Counted from the first letter of the stretch, positions 1 to 9,580 are shown. The stretch is 64,000 nucleotides of DNA from Whitmania pigra (GCA_021613335.1 JAJTWR010000231.1:4658001-4722000); one strand, 5' to 3'. Numbers and translations are program-made. The notes: generated by a model not told the origin, from the letters alone.

Positions 1-944
1 CTTCACTGCATGTGTATCTGACTTTGTTAGGATACACAAAGATATTACCCTCCCTCTTTGAATTAAGGGCGTCTCCGGGATGCCCACACTGTTTGGCTGT
101 TTGCGAAAAGCCAATTTTTATTAGACAGTCGTTTCGTAATGTTACTTTGGAGTAATCGCAATATCAAAAATCTTACGTTGGCATGTCATCGTCGGTCCTA
201 CCCATCGACCTTCACCCACACATGTTGCGCCAAAACTTCCTTCATCTTTAAATCCGTTGAGACAAGTGTAAGTAAGCTGTATACCAACAGGAAAGGTTTT
301 GGATTTAGGATTTCCATCATGGACTGCATGCAAGATTTCTGGAGGTTCTGAGCATATACCCGCTGAATACAGTAAATGTTAATGTCCGTTAAGAGTATAA
401 AAACCAATGTTAAATATAACTAATTGTAACTTAAATTCTGCGTAACCTGGCATTGTAGGTACAAAATGGGAATCCGGCTGACAAGTAGGAGGATCGCCAC
501 TCCAAAAGCCATCTCCTTGACAAATTCGTTCTCTTAAGCCGACTAATTGGAAGCCACGATTGCAAGAATATTGAACGCGGGCTCCAAAAATATTGAACGG
601 AATAATTTCAAATTTTCCATGAAACAAAAGTTTCACGGTTTCGCACTTTTGAGCTTCAATAAAAGTGAAGTAGTGTGGTAGTGTGGTAGTGTGGATCAAA
701 AACATTGAGAAATAACAATAAGGACATTATTAGATTTGAAACTTACACATTTTCACACAACTCATTCCACAAACGTCGTCACAGACACACTTCCTGCTCC
801 TACCCTTGCAATTTCTGTCACTGGAGCATCGCTTCAAGCACTTCCGATTAACCGTCAGATCCTTGCGATGTGCACAACCGGCATGTTGGTAGTAATTTCG
901 CGGAGACAAATGGTCGAAATACTTTGAAGTAATTGGTATAACGC
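1..944 (-). CDS. Secreted WAP + sushi (CCP) domain protein, LEV-9-like, partial
   Basis: Four minus-strand exons join in phase: 944-747, 653-447, 362-177 and 96 to beyond base 1. The first encodes an eight-cysteine WAP-type four-disulphide core (GC, KC, RC, NC, KCVC, VCGMSC pattern). The second is a full sushi/CCP module beginning QKCETVK and ending DPPTC. The third is another, starting ICSEPPEI and ending GPTMTC. The fourth opens a third module (KQCGHPGD) and runs off the window. Donors read GTAAGT, GTTACG and GTAAGA; acceptors end in AG. WAP followed by serial sushi modules is the layout of nematode LEV-9, an extracellular scaffold for acetylcholine receptors, and resembles fly Hikaru genki. 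Extracellular location is inferred from the disulphide-rich modules. The signal-peptide exon was not found; it should lie right of 944. The domains are sure; the LEV-9 assignment is a family-level inference. Confidence 0.83.
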
Positions 945-995
945 CTGAATAATTTTATGCTTGACTTATTATTATATCTAAGAATTGCATTGAAT

Positions 996-1107
996 AATTA
1001 AATTCAATATTTAAATTATAATTAAATTCAATATTTAAATTATAATTAAATTCAATATTTAAATTATAATTAAATTTAATATTTAAATTATAATTAAATT
1101 CAAAATT
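996..1107. repeat. 24-bp AT-rich tandem repeat, about four units
   Basis: The 24-base unit, whose core is TTCAATATTTAAATTATAAT, repeats about four times head to tail with single-base differences in the last units. It lies just upstream (on the minus strand) of the WAP exon, in the intron or 5' flank of that gene. Confidence 0.9.
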
Positions 1108-2554
1108 ATTTGAAACCACGATTTCAAATAATATTTAATAATTTATCTGATAAATCTCTAAATAAAAAAAAATCAGTCCGCAAATATCGATATAATGTGT
1201 GAGTGAGCGCCTGGAATTAAAACCATGCATCCCGAGTTTTATGCATTTACTAAAAAAATCCCTTATAATTCCTCATAAAATTTGGATTTTACATTAACTC
1301 GAGTTTTCGAAATTACGATGTCATTAACAAAATAATTCGGGAGACTTAACTGGTCGATGACATTTTGTTCCAGGAAAAGATTAAATACAAAATCAACGTT
1401 ATTTGTAGAAATCCTGCAATGTCTATCATGTGGAGATTATGAAGAAGTCGTATTGATTCAAAACTACAATTTTGTCTAAATAAAGAAAATAATAAATTAT
1501 TTCAATAAAATTATTAGCACAATAACATTCATGCTCTTATGATGAATCATGTCAATGTATGTTTACCAACCCTTCCAGATCAGTTAATATCTTCCCTAGA
1601 TTGCATGGAAGTTTCCTCAGTAAATCCGGAATACATCCAGGCTTGGCGAGTGAAGAAATGTCTGACACAAGAAAATATTCTGCTTATAAAGAAGCATTTC
1701 TGTGCGGTCACACCTAAGCATTTCCAAATAAAATTACATTTATTTTTTCACTTAAATTAAATAAATTTAGCATAATTTGATTCAAGTTTTTATTATAATT
1801 CAAAATTGATGTAAATGTTTAGTTGAGCGTCAGTTATCCGAATAACTTTATGTATAATCGAATATATTGAAAAAAAATTAAGAAAAACTTTTCAGACTAA
1901 ACAAAAACAATATTATAAGCGACATTATTTGCATCAAAATTAGTATCACAGTTGCTCCAATTTTCAAATGCTGCATAAAGTTATACCCCAGAGAAAGGTT
2001 TGTCTAACTCAATCTTAAATATTTGCTTTAAAAAAAACTTTAAAACACCTTAGAATTTAGTTGCTCAAACGGCATATTTTGGACTTGTTTAATTGTTTAA
2101 TTCGCTTAAAATATCACTTCCTAAGTTTACGGGTTCAAACCTAGCTCGAAATAATTAAAAATGAAAAAAAATTAATTGTAAATTCTCAAACAATTATTAC
2201 AATATCTAAACAAAAACGGATACAGCACAAATAAAAAATTAAATAAAAATAAATTAGACTTTGTATTAACTGTTGTTTGTTTGTAAACTAAAACATAACT
2301 TTAACTTTTATAAATATGATATTTGACCTCCCGAAAGCAATTTAGCAATTTCCAAATAGAGTTCTAAATATATTTATAAATCTCAACATAAAGGATCACT
2401 TTTATTTCTCCGTTTAGTTCTTGTTGAAAAGTGTTTAAGTGACTTTGGATCGATTTTAGGTACGTCGTTAATTGTGGAATCTAAAAAAAGAAAAGACTAA
2501 CTAAGAAAAATTGAGGTAATTCCTAATTACCTTATTTTCACGAAATTAACACGC
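1108..2554. other. AT-rich intergenic stretch with no supported gene
   Basis: I see only AT-rich unique-looking sequence. A 73-codon open frame at 1539-1760 on the plus strand matches no family I recognise and is followed by an AATAAA-like string; I do not call it. The missing 5' exon(s) of the WAP/sushi gene could lie here. Confidence 0.6.
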
Positions 2555-2949
2555 GGACGAATATAACATGCAATTTTTCCAATTTATGTAAAAAATCACT
2601 TATAAAACACGCAAACGATTATAACACGCACCAACAGACGCCTTTTTTTCTTATGGCTAAAAAAATTTAGCATTTAAATTTAAATTATATATATTAAAAT
2701 ATTAAATTGAAGCAGTTTCTAATATATAAAACAATCAAATATAAAAGTTGTTAAAAAAAATCTTCCGTTGGCTGAGCGGCCGATGCTTGAAGTGATAAAT
2801 ACAGTGATATATAGATAGAAGTGCTCTTGATTGAAATATCAGTCCAAATCATCTTAGTCATGCAACGGACTATAATCAAATAAATAAATAAATAGATTGA
2901 AATATCAAAGTCGTTAAGAAAGTAACTGATAAACGTAACTCGTACACTG

Positions 2950-3233
2950 TTGCCTACAAGCTTCAAGTCATTTCTAGATCAAAAGACAAAGGTAAACAGA
3001 GCAGCTGCTCGGGAATTCAACGTTAATGAAGTGTCAGTTCGCGAATAGAGAAAGAAGGAATGGTTGCTTGAGAAACTGAACCTGAGAAAACGTGCATGCC
3101 TTGGCCAAAATGCGAAATGGCCAAAGTTAGAGTCTGATCTAAAGCTATGGGTCTTGGAACAAAGGAAGAGATAGCTTTTTTCCCGCTAAGAACTGTGACA
3201 ATAACAACAAGGGGTCACGAACGGACATGTTTC
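2950..3233 (+). pseudogene. pogo/Tigger transposase, N-terminal HTH part, degenerate
   Basis: The plus strand reads with stops and shifts through a CENP-B-like helix-turn-helix region: RAAAREFNVNEVSVRE, then KLNLRKRACLGQ and a Leu/Lys-rich stretch. This is the usual layout ahead of the DDE core in Tigger/pogo elements, where the domain binds the transposon ends. At least one in-frame stop (TAG after the Glu codon of VSVRE) kills it. It breaks off at the duplicated nonamer in front of the fold-back insertion. Confidence 0.7.
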
Positions 3234-3498
3234 ACAGTCATGGGTGACCCGTCATAACAGCCCGGCGACAAAATAGCCCCGTCAAAACAACCCCGCGTCA
3301 AAATAGCCCAGGACAACACAGCCCCGACAAAATAGCCCCGTCAAAATAGCCCGGCGACAAAATAACCCAAGACAAAATATCCCCGTCAAAACAGCCCCAT
3401 CAATGTATTTTTAAAAAATTTGTAAATTTACATTAACCGATAACTGGTTCCAAATTTAATTCGAAATTAGTGGTTTGAAGAATTATCGTCTAAAATAT

Positions 3499-3807
3499 TG
3501 TTGTAAACTTAGATTTTTGGAAATTAATTAAGTTTATATTGCTAATATAATTAAATTTATACTTAATTATATTTGGCATCTTTTCCGGGCACGTGGGATC
3601 TATTTTTGCTACAGAAAAGCATTCTCGATAATCACCTGACAAACAACGAGAATCAAGACAACTTGGAAGCCCAAATAACCATTTGCATCCTTAAGTACCT
3701 CAATTCCTTAAACGCTTAACTTCTATTATTCAGTTCCGTTAACTGAATACCTGCTCTAATAAACTTATTAGTTAACTTACTTATTTGCGGACCCCCGGGT
3801 TATTTCA
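3499..3807 (+). repeat. 5' LTR of SAP-ORF element
   Basis: Begins TGTTGTAAACTTAG and ends GGGTTATTTCA. An AATAAA-type signal (CTCTAATAAACTTATT) lies 40-50 bases before its end, consistent with polyadenylation inside the LTR. Confidence 0.95.
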
Positions 3808-3827
3808 TTGGTGTCAGGAGTGGGATC
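3808..3827 (+). other. Primer-binding site of SAP-ORF element
   Basis: Directly after the CA end of the left LTR comes T then TGGTGTCAGGAGTGGGATC. The TGG start matches the CCA end of a charged-type tRNA and the position is right. I do not identify the tRNA species. Confidence 0.7.
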
Positions 3828-3841
3828 CCAAAAAGTAAGTC

Positions 3842-5011
3842 ATGAGCAAGGTCTTAGAAGATTTAACTTTTGCTGGAATGAGACGTGAGCTTAAGTTGAG
3901 GCAAATGGATTCGAAAGGCTCCAGGGAAGAATTGCAGGATCGCCTGCTGTCGTGGATAGTAGACCAGGGTGAGGATCCAGAAGCTTATATATTTGTTGAT
4001 CCGGGTCTGAAATGGGTGATGGGAAATATGGATAAAATGATGCAAAGCTTTGAAGAAAAGATGGAAAAAGTAACTGAGGTTTTCTCCAACAAGGCCTCCA
4101 CTAGCTACCAACCGGAGGAGACTCCATCAAGCACCATAAACATCATGCCAGCTGAGGCCTCAGCAGTGTACCCGATTGCCACACTGGTTTCGGTTGAGAA
4201 GGAGACCGAGGAAATTGTAGATGGAAGAACTTTGGAAAGCGAAGTGTTTCTTCCATGGAGTGAGGAATCGGGAATGGAGCTGAGGGAAGAGCTGGGTGAA
4301 GAGAACGGTGCTGAGGAGACCTTTGCTGAGGTGAGTGAGGCCAGTTTGGTAGTTGACGGGGACAGTCCAATAGTGGAGCTCCCAATAAATGTTGAGAATG
4401 AGGACAAAGGTGAGCTGAGGGAAAGTTTCGCAAACTCCAGAGAAGTCGCGCCAGTGCCCGATGAGCCAATTCCGTGCACGATTGCCTCGTTGGTATCGGT
4501 TGTGGAGAGAACCGAAGAAATAATTGAAGGGGGGACTTTGGGAGAGACCAGAGTGGAGCCTCCTCGAGTTGAGGAATCAGTGGAGGAACTGGGGTTGGGA
4601 GTTTCCGAATTCGATTCAGCTGTGGATGTTGTGAAGGTTGGAGCTGCGGATGTCATTGTAACTAAGGGTGGCGGTGAGGTACTCGGCGGTCGTGAGTACG
4701 TGGTTGATAAGATGGGATCAATGTCTGAGGAGTTCATTTGTGGAGTTCTCAGTCAGGGCGGGCTTTCTGGCCTTCGGAAGTCGTCGGAGATTCGAGGCGA
4801 GCATTTAGTGCTGTTGGTTGTTTTGCTGATCTTTTTCAGCAAGCGTTTTAGTAGAGATACGAGAAGAGGAAGGGCTTGCATTGAAACAATGGTGATGCAT
4901 GGGCACCATGTTAGAGATTGTGTCCCGAGAGTAAAAATGAAGGTGGCACACATTCCCCAACTGGCGAAGTACCACGGGGAGCAGCAGTCTGTTCGGGACG
5001 AACAGATTTAA
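3842..5011 (+). CDS. SAP-domain Gag-like protein of the non-autonomous LTR element (389 aa)
   Basis: An intact 389-residue frame starts 15 bases after the primer-binding site. Residues 5-40 (LEDLTFAGMRRELKLRQMDS onward) form a SAP helix-turn-helix as found at the start of some metazoan Gypsy Gag proteins, then a Met/Glu-rich helix (60-80). Residues 100-260 are very acidic and carry an internal duplication: 112-131 (IATLVSVEKETEEIVDGRTL) matches 213-232 (IASLVSVVERTEEIIEGGTL). A short hydrophobic run at about 321-332 precedes a basic tail. The stop codon sits in the purine tract before the right LTR, so the tail may be the remnant of a deleted pol 3' end. No zinc knuckle, protease, RT or integrase motif is visible. 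The Gag role (particle or RNA packaging in trans) is inferred from position and SAP domain. Confidence 0.85.
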   Translation: MSKVLEDLTFAGMRRELKLRQMDSKGSREELQDRLLSWIVDQGEDPEAYIFVDPGLKWVMGNMDKMMQSFEEKMEKVTEVFSNKASTSYQPEETPSSTINIMPAEASAVYPIATLVSVEKETEEIVDGRTLESEVFLPWSEESGMELREELGEENGAEETFAEVSEASLVVDGDSPIVELPINVENEDKGELRESFANSREVAPVPDEPIPCTIASLVSVVERTEEIIEGGTLGETRVEPPRVEESVEELGLGVSEFDSAVDVVKVGAADVIVTKGGGEVLGGREYVVDKMGSMSEEFICGVLSQGGLSGLRKSSEIRGEHLVLLVVLLIFFSKRFSRDTRRGRACIETMVMHGHHVRDCVPRVKMKVAHIPQLAKYHGEQQSVRDEQI

Positions 5012-5022
5012 GGAGGGTGTAA
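5010..5022 (+). other. Polypurine tract of SAP-ORF element
   Basis: AAGGAGGGTG lies immediately before the TG start of the right LTR, the expected place of the plus-strand primer. Confidence 0.75.
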
Positions 5023-5331
5023 TGTTGTAAACTTAGATTTTTGGAAATTAATTAAGTTTATATTGCTAATATAATTAAATTTATACTTAATTATATTTGG
5101 CATCTTTTCCGGGCACGTGGGATCTATTTTTGCTACAGAAAAGCATTCTCGATAATCACCTGACAAACAACGAGAATCAAGACAACTTGGAAGCCCAAAT
5201 AACCATTTGCATCCTTAAGTACCTCAATTCCTTAAACGCTTAACTTCTATTATTCAGTTCCGTTAACTGAATACCTGCTCTAATAAACTTATTAGTTAAC
5301 TTACTTATTTGCGGACCCCCGGGTTATTTCA
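5023..5331 (+). repeat. 3' LTR of SAP-ORF element
   Basis: Same length (309 bases) as the left LTR and no difference seen on visual comparison. Confidence 0.95.
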
Positions 5332-5635
5332 ATATTATTAGGATTCCGGGTACTTCCTCACTTTACGTTGACTTTTCAGGTTGGTATTTAATATAAATTA
5401 TCCTCACTTTATCATCCCGTCATGTGGACATGTAACAAATCAACAAAGAACCAATTCTACCGCTATTTTGACGGGGCTATTTTGTTTTGGGCTATTTTGT
5501 CGCCGGGCTATACTGACGGGGCCGTTAAGTCGGGGCTGTTTTGACGGAGTTATTTTGTCTTGGGCTATTTTGTCACCGGGCTATATTGACGGGGCTGTTT
5601 TGACGGGGCTGTTTTGACGGGGTGCCACAGTCATG

Positions 5636-6070
5636 CTTGGATGCTCTGCGGCTGGCACCAAGTCAAAACCAATATTGATTTTCAAGAGACAATGCGAAAA
5701 TTTTTAGCATGAAGCTCTGGATTCAGAAATGTTTTCAAAAGAGGGGATTCTTTTCAAAGAGCTCGCGGTTGATCATAGATGCAATGACTGCTCATAAAGT
5801 GGAGTCAGTTAAGAAGATACTGAACTTAAGCGGATGTCACATTGCAATCATCCCGGGTGGTCTATCATCCAAACTGCAACTACAAATCGTTGATAAATTG
5901 ACAGATCTGAGAGGGAGGAATGGATGCAGAATGGCACATACACCCACACACCGTCTGGATGAGACAGGAAGGCCTTGTATTCCGAGATATGCACGTGGGT
6001 TGCACGAGCACGGGACAAAGTGTCTCCTGATTTGATTCTGAGTGGCTTTAGAAATGCTGGCAGTAAGTCT
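5636..6070 (+). pseudogene. pogo/Tigger transposase, DDE core C-terminal half
   Basis: The frame resumes after the fold-back element with LGCSAAGTKSKPILIFKRQ, then after a stop and shift IIDAMTAHK (second catalytic Asp region) and CHIAIIPGGLSSKLQ, a signature of DDE_1 transposases of the Tigger/pogo group, and fades at KVSPDLILSGFRNAG. Stops and shifts make it inactive. It belongs to the copy whose N-terminal part is at 2950-3233. Confidence 0.82.
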
Positions 6071-6689
6071 ACAGGAAAGGAGTAAAGTGACCACCCGGAC
6101 TTTGAACTAGCCTGCGATCCGGCAAGAGCCGAAAATGAATGTGAAGACTGTTCGACTTTTGACGGATTTGAAGGCTTAGCTGATGATGAGGAATAATTAT
6201 TGGTTTTATGATTGATTTTTTGAATGTCTGTTAATAAATTGTTTAAAAACTTCAAAGAACTGGTTAACGATTCATGAGCTCGCTGCAATTGACCAAAATT
6301 GGTCACGAGTCGCTTCGATATTGCGTTCTCTCTTCAATTCTTCCTCGAAACTATTTTTATCTTAAGATTTGCATCAACTTCCTACTTTGGAATGCCCATT
6401 GTTTACGCATAATAATTTGTAAGACAAAAGTGAAGCAATACTTCAAAGGACGGTAACGAACTCGTTAACTAATTCCACGCTGCAAAAAGTCCGCTTAACC
6501 CGTCTCTGTGTCCCATAACTCCCAAAATATGGAAATCACATATTTTAAATGTACAAATCTTAAGAGACATTTTTGAATGTTTTGAGATCAATTCTTGGAG
6601 TAGATGATGAAGTTAATCAGATGCATCATGCTGTGAGACACAGCTTCAATGGAAAGTATAGCATTGTTGAGGTCCAAACCGTACATTAT

Positions 6690-7110
6690 TTATAACATGA
6701 AATTTCATGAGATTTCAAGGTTAGGGTCATACTTTCATACTGAAAATTTTCGCATTGTCTCTTGAAAATCAATATTGGTTTTGACTTGGTGCCAGCCGCA
6801 GAGCATCCAAGTATGATTGTGAAACTTGTCCGTTCGTAACCACTTCTTGTTATTGCCACAGTTCTGGCGCCAGATGCTTTCACTAGCGGGAATGTCAAAA
6901 GCTATCTCTTCATTTGTTCCAAGACCCATAGCTTTAGATCAGACTCTAACTTTGGCCATTTCGCATTTTGGCCAAGGCATGCACGTTTTCTCAGGTTCAG
7001 TTTCTCAAGCAATCATTCCTTTTTTCTCCATTCGCGAACCGACACTTCATTAACGTTGAACTCTCGAGCAGCTGCTCTGTTACTTTTGTCTTTTGCTCTA
7101 GAAATGACTT
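6690..7110 (-). pseudogene. pogo/Tigger transposase fragment (HTH to first DDE block)
   Basis: Minus-strand remnants in two frames: AMGLGTNEEIAFDIPASES and then GYERTSFTIILGCSAAGT, the segment around the first catalytic Asp in this family. Frame changes between the two readings show it is dead. Confidence 0.75.
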
Positions 7111-7495
7111 GAAGCTTGTAGGCAACAGTGTACGAGTTACGTTTATCAGCCACTTTCTTAACGACGTCGATATTTCAATCTATTTATTTATTTGATTATA
7201 GTCCGTTGCATGACTAAGATGATTTTGACTTATATTTCAATCAAGAGCACTTCTATCTATATATCACTTTATTTATCACTTCAAGCATCGGCCGCTCAGC
7301 CAACGGAAGATTTTTTTTTAACAACTTTTATATTTGATTGTTTTATATATTAGAAACTGCTTCAATTTAATATTTTAATATATATAATTTTAATTTAAAT
7401 GTTAAATTATTTTAGCCATAAGAATAAAAGGCGTCTATTGGTGCGTGTTTTAAAAGTGATTTTTTACATAAATTGGAAAAATCGCGTGTTATATG
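6690..7495 (-). mobile_element. Tigger/pogo-type transposon, inverted second copy
   Basis: Read on the minus strand this matches 2555-3233 almost base for base from the leader (GCAATTTTTCCAATTTATG) through the LINE-tail piece, HTH region and start of the DDE core. It continues without the fold-back insertion through KASGARTVAITRSGYERTS and SFTIILGCSAAGTKSK, thus showing the uninterrupted target. It stops at about 6690. The left edge (toward 7495) is fused to a hAT fragment. Confidence 0.8.
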
Positions 7496-7888
7496 TAATG
7501 TTGAATTAAGTTTGATGAATGCAGCACAAACAGTTGGATAATTAAGTAGAGTTTGTACATTTCTTGCGGAGTTTGATAAATAATCATTAAGCTGTTCAGC
7601 TAACACATTATCACAAGAGTTTGGTACACTTTCCACATAGTCATATAAATCATCATATTCACTGTTCTGAGCCGCATTGCATTGTCTGCAGATTGTTAAC
7701 GATGTAGGTCTTTTGGACAAAAATTATTTTTCTTCATTTTATTTTAAATTTTTTTTTAAAAGTAGTTAACTATTTGTAGTTAATAACTACTTTAAAAGTA
7801 GTTAACTACTTTTTTAAGGGTAGTTATTAACTACTTCCTATTATTAACTAGTAGTTAACTACTTATAGTTAGTAACTACCCATCACTG
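7495..7888 (-). mobile_element. Truncated hAT element (same family as 47369-48173)
   Basis: The right end CTACCCATCACTG and the GTAGTTA-rich subterminal tract (7755-7885) match the complete element at 47369-48173. Minus-strand coding of about 70 residues (YVESVPNSCDNVLAEQLNDY, then LLNYPTVCAAFIKLNSTL) matches the transposase fragment there. The other half is missing; the sequence runs straight into the Tigger copy. Confidence 0.82.
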
Positions 7889-8689
7889 TATACGACGGTC
7901 CGTTTGGGTAGAATCGCTCACATCCTCGAACATCAGCTCAGCTACTGACTCATCGATCTCATTCTGGGCAAGCCAAATAGGAAGGACCCTGCAATTTTTC
8001 CAAATCCGATGAATTTTTTTTGTGGTGGGGGATAGGGGGATTTTCAATATACCATAGGCACAACAATAACGAACCATGTTACTTCATGAATTTATGATCA
8101 TTGATTTTCCATTTGTTTTGTCATATTGATATAATTATCATAATAATTGTAATTTATCAACAATGTGAAATAAAATGTTTAAACGTTGTACTTACTTACT
8201 GTTTCTAATTTAAATTCTCTTTTATCAAAAACAAAGATCAAACCGGAAATTAAATATGGACGCTTGTTTTCAATCTAACTATAATAATTATTGTCAAAAC
8301 GTTTGATAAAAATCTAATACCAAAAGCCAAAACTTTTATTAAAAACTTGAATTTGACGGTTATTTAATAATTTGCTTTAACTGGTTTGAAACTATTTTTA
8401 ATAATTTATTAATGATACAAAAGAAAGACTGCAGACTGAAAATAGTTAAACTCATAATAATAATAATCTGTTCTATCTTTAATTCTTTATTAATTATAAT
8501 TGGTAGTTTTGGTTTGAACAGTTTCAAACATTTTTTGACTGCGTCGGACTTTCGTCCCTTTTCTAAACTTGCGCCCCCCCTTCCAGCATTTTCGCTGGTT
8601 GCGCCACTGGGCAGGGACACCCAACCTCCGAGAATGTCAGAGGATTCAAGAGACGAAATGCTCAAAGAAAAGGTCTCCTCTCTGAGGAT
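7889..8689. other. AT-rich stretch, no supported gene
   Basis: Nothing coding is supported. GGTTGCGCCACTG at about 8597-8609 looks like a hAT-type terminal repeat (compare GTGCGCCACTG at about 27840-27850), but no partner end or target duplication was seen. Confidence 0.5.
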
Positions 8690-9143
8690 TCCTGCCGGAA
8701 CTCGGAGAGAGTTTCAGCTATTACTATCTCTGACTTCTCAGATAAAGGGATGTCGTTTCATCTTTTTCCAAGGGCAAACCCTCGTAAAACTTTAAGAGGT
8801 GACCTTTTTTATTCTATCCTAAAGTCAAGCGACTCAAAAAGACTGAATTTCTCTTGAGACTTTGATTAAGGTTGATAGCCAAACATAGTTAATGAAGGAA
8901 TAGTAAACACGGTTTTATATCTTTAAATGAGTTTTGAAATGAAGGAATTACACCAAAATAACTTCATCAATGAATTTGCATGCCAGCGTTACAAATAGTT
9001 TTAAGTTGAAGAAAAGCAGGAAATTACACTGTCAATGCGTTAGAAAGTTTCACATCTAAACATGCAATTTGTACCCCGATCCCGGCTAACCTCGGCAACT
9101 GAACCCCAGCCCCAGCTAAAGAAAGTGACCCCTGTCGATTCCT
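8690..9143 (-). repeat. Copy of the 8-bp-duplication DNA element (see 60546), minus orientation, partial
   Basis: The reverse complement follows 60546-60900 for most of its length, including the end GTCGATTCCTA at 9143, the AATTTCTCTT...AAAGTC block and the GATACAGGGATAT-like block. The far end of the element is missing. No coding capacity. Confidence 0.75.
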
Positions 9144-9330
9144 ACTCGTACATCAATCGATACGTTATACCAAATGTCAAACTGAAATCTGATCAATGTA
9201 CAGAGACACTGGGGAAAGGAGCGGCCGTTTTTTCTATCTTTTATTCTTACATCATACTCCCTCAAAATGCCACCCCTTGGCACTTGCCGCCCGGGGCGAA
9301 TCGCCCCTGCAGTCCCCACTGGTACGTCAC
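9144..9330. repeat. hAT-end-like repeat shared with 31890-32059
   Basis: TACATCAATCGATACG at 9150 and the following AAATGTCAAACTGAAA recur at about 31890-31935 inside the hAT at 28402-32059. The end CCCGGGGCGAATCGCCCCTG is like hAT termini. Probably a degraded end of a related element. Confidence 0.5.
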
Positions 9331-9580
9331 TAAATGGACGTTAAATAATCAACTGCCTTCAAGCAACATGCTTTTCTTATGACGGAGCAGGCAAGCCAAG
9401 CAATATACTTTATACATACATTATACATTGTATATACTTTATATAAATATTGATATATTGTAATATTGTATTCTTAATAAATTGTAATATTCTAAATACA
9501 AAATTACTACTTCTCTATCTATGCTGTCGTGTTGATTGGTTTCGGCTATCGGGTTGGCCGAATGTTATATGGCTTTCGCT

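Larger units (their letters stand above)
3499..5331 (+). mobile_element. Non-autonomous LTR retrotransposon with a single SAP-domain ORF
   Basis: Two 309-bp direct repeats (3499-3807, 5023-5331) start TG, end CA and look identical by eye. ATAT flanks the element on both sides (3495-3498, 5332-5335), a plausible 4-bp target duplication. A primer-binding-type sequence follows the left LTR and a purine tract precedes the right LTR. The internal part is only 1215 bases and holds one ORF; there is no protease, reverse transcriptase or integrase, so it must depend on enzymes in trans. Identical LTRs imply a very recent insertion into the fold-back element. Confidence 0.93.
3243..5626. mobile_element. 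Fold-back/MITE element with tandem-repeat arms and 9-bp target duplication
   Basis: The element begins GGTGACCCGTCATAACAGCC and ends GACGGGGTGCC, and its ends are inverted. It is flanked by the perfect direct repeat ACAGTCATG at 3234-3242 and 5627-5635. Each arm (about 3243-3404 and 5465-5626) is a variable tandem of 12-16-base units of the types CCCGTCAAAACAG and CCCGGCGACAAAATAG. The middle normally seen in this family is about 100 AT-rich bases; here it is enlarged by the LTR element at 3499-5331. Two short intact relatives (56782-56971 and 63007-63208) and one fragment (19296-19391) are in this window. No transposase is encoded. A 9-bp duplication is typical of Mutator-like and Merlin-type transposases; which one drives it is open. 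Confidence 0.9.
2555..6690 (+). mobile_element. Tigger/pogo-type DNA transposon, plus-strand copy, interrupted
   Basis: Start is where similarity to the inverted copy at 6690-7495 begins. Coding remnants lie at about 2950-3233 and resume at 5636. The interruption is exactly the fold-back element at 3243-5626, flanked by the duplicated nonamer ACAGTCATG. A piece carrying the shared LINE tail (AATCATCTTAGTCATGCAAC then (AAATA)n, about 2845-2905) is present in both inverted copies, so it predates their separation. The right end is not defined; 6690 is only where the opposite-strand copy begins. Confidence 0.75.

Noticed and set aside
1539..1760. A 73-codon plus-strand gene
   Set aside because: No recognised domain, AT-rich end, and no splice or promoter context beyond chance.
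4105..4737. A 210-codon Ser/Thr-rich frame on the minus strand
   Set aside because: It is the antisense shadow of the acidic part of the SAP-ORF; Ser/Thr richness is the complement of Glu/Val codons.
3243..5626. Reading the GTCAAAACAGCCCC repeats as a satellite or CRISPR array
   Set aside because: They are confined to inverted arms bounded by 9-bp target duplications, which marks a transposon.
5848..6306. A 152-codon minus-strand frame
   Set aside because: It overlaps the plus-strand Tigger transposase remnant antisense and shows no domain of its own.
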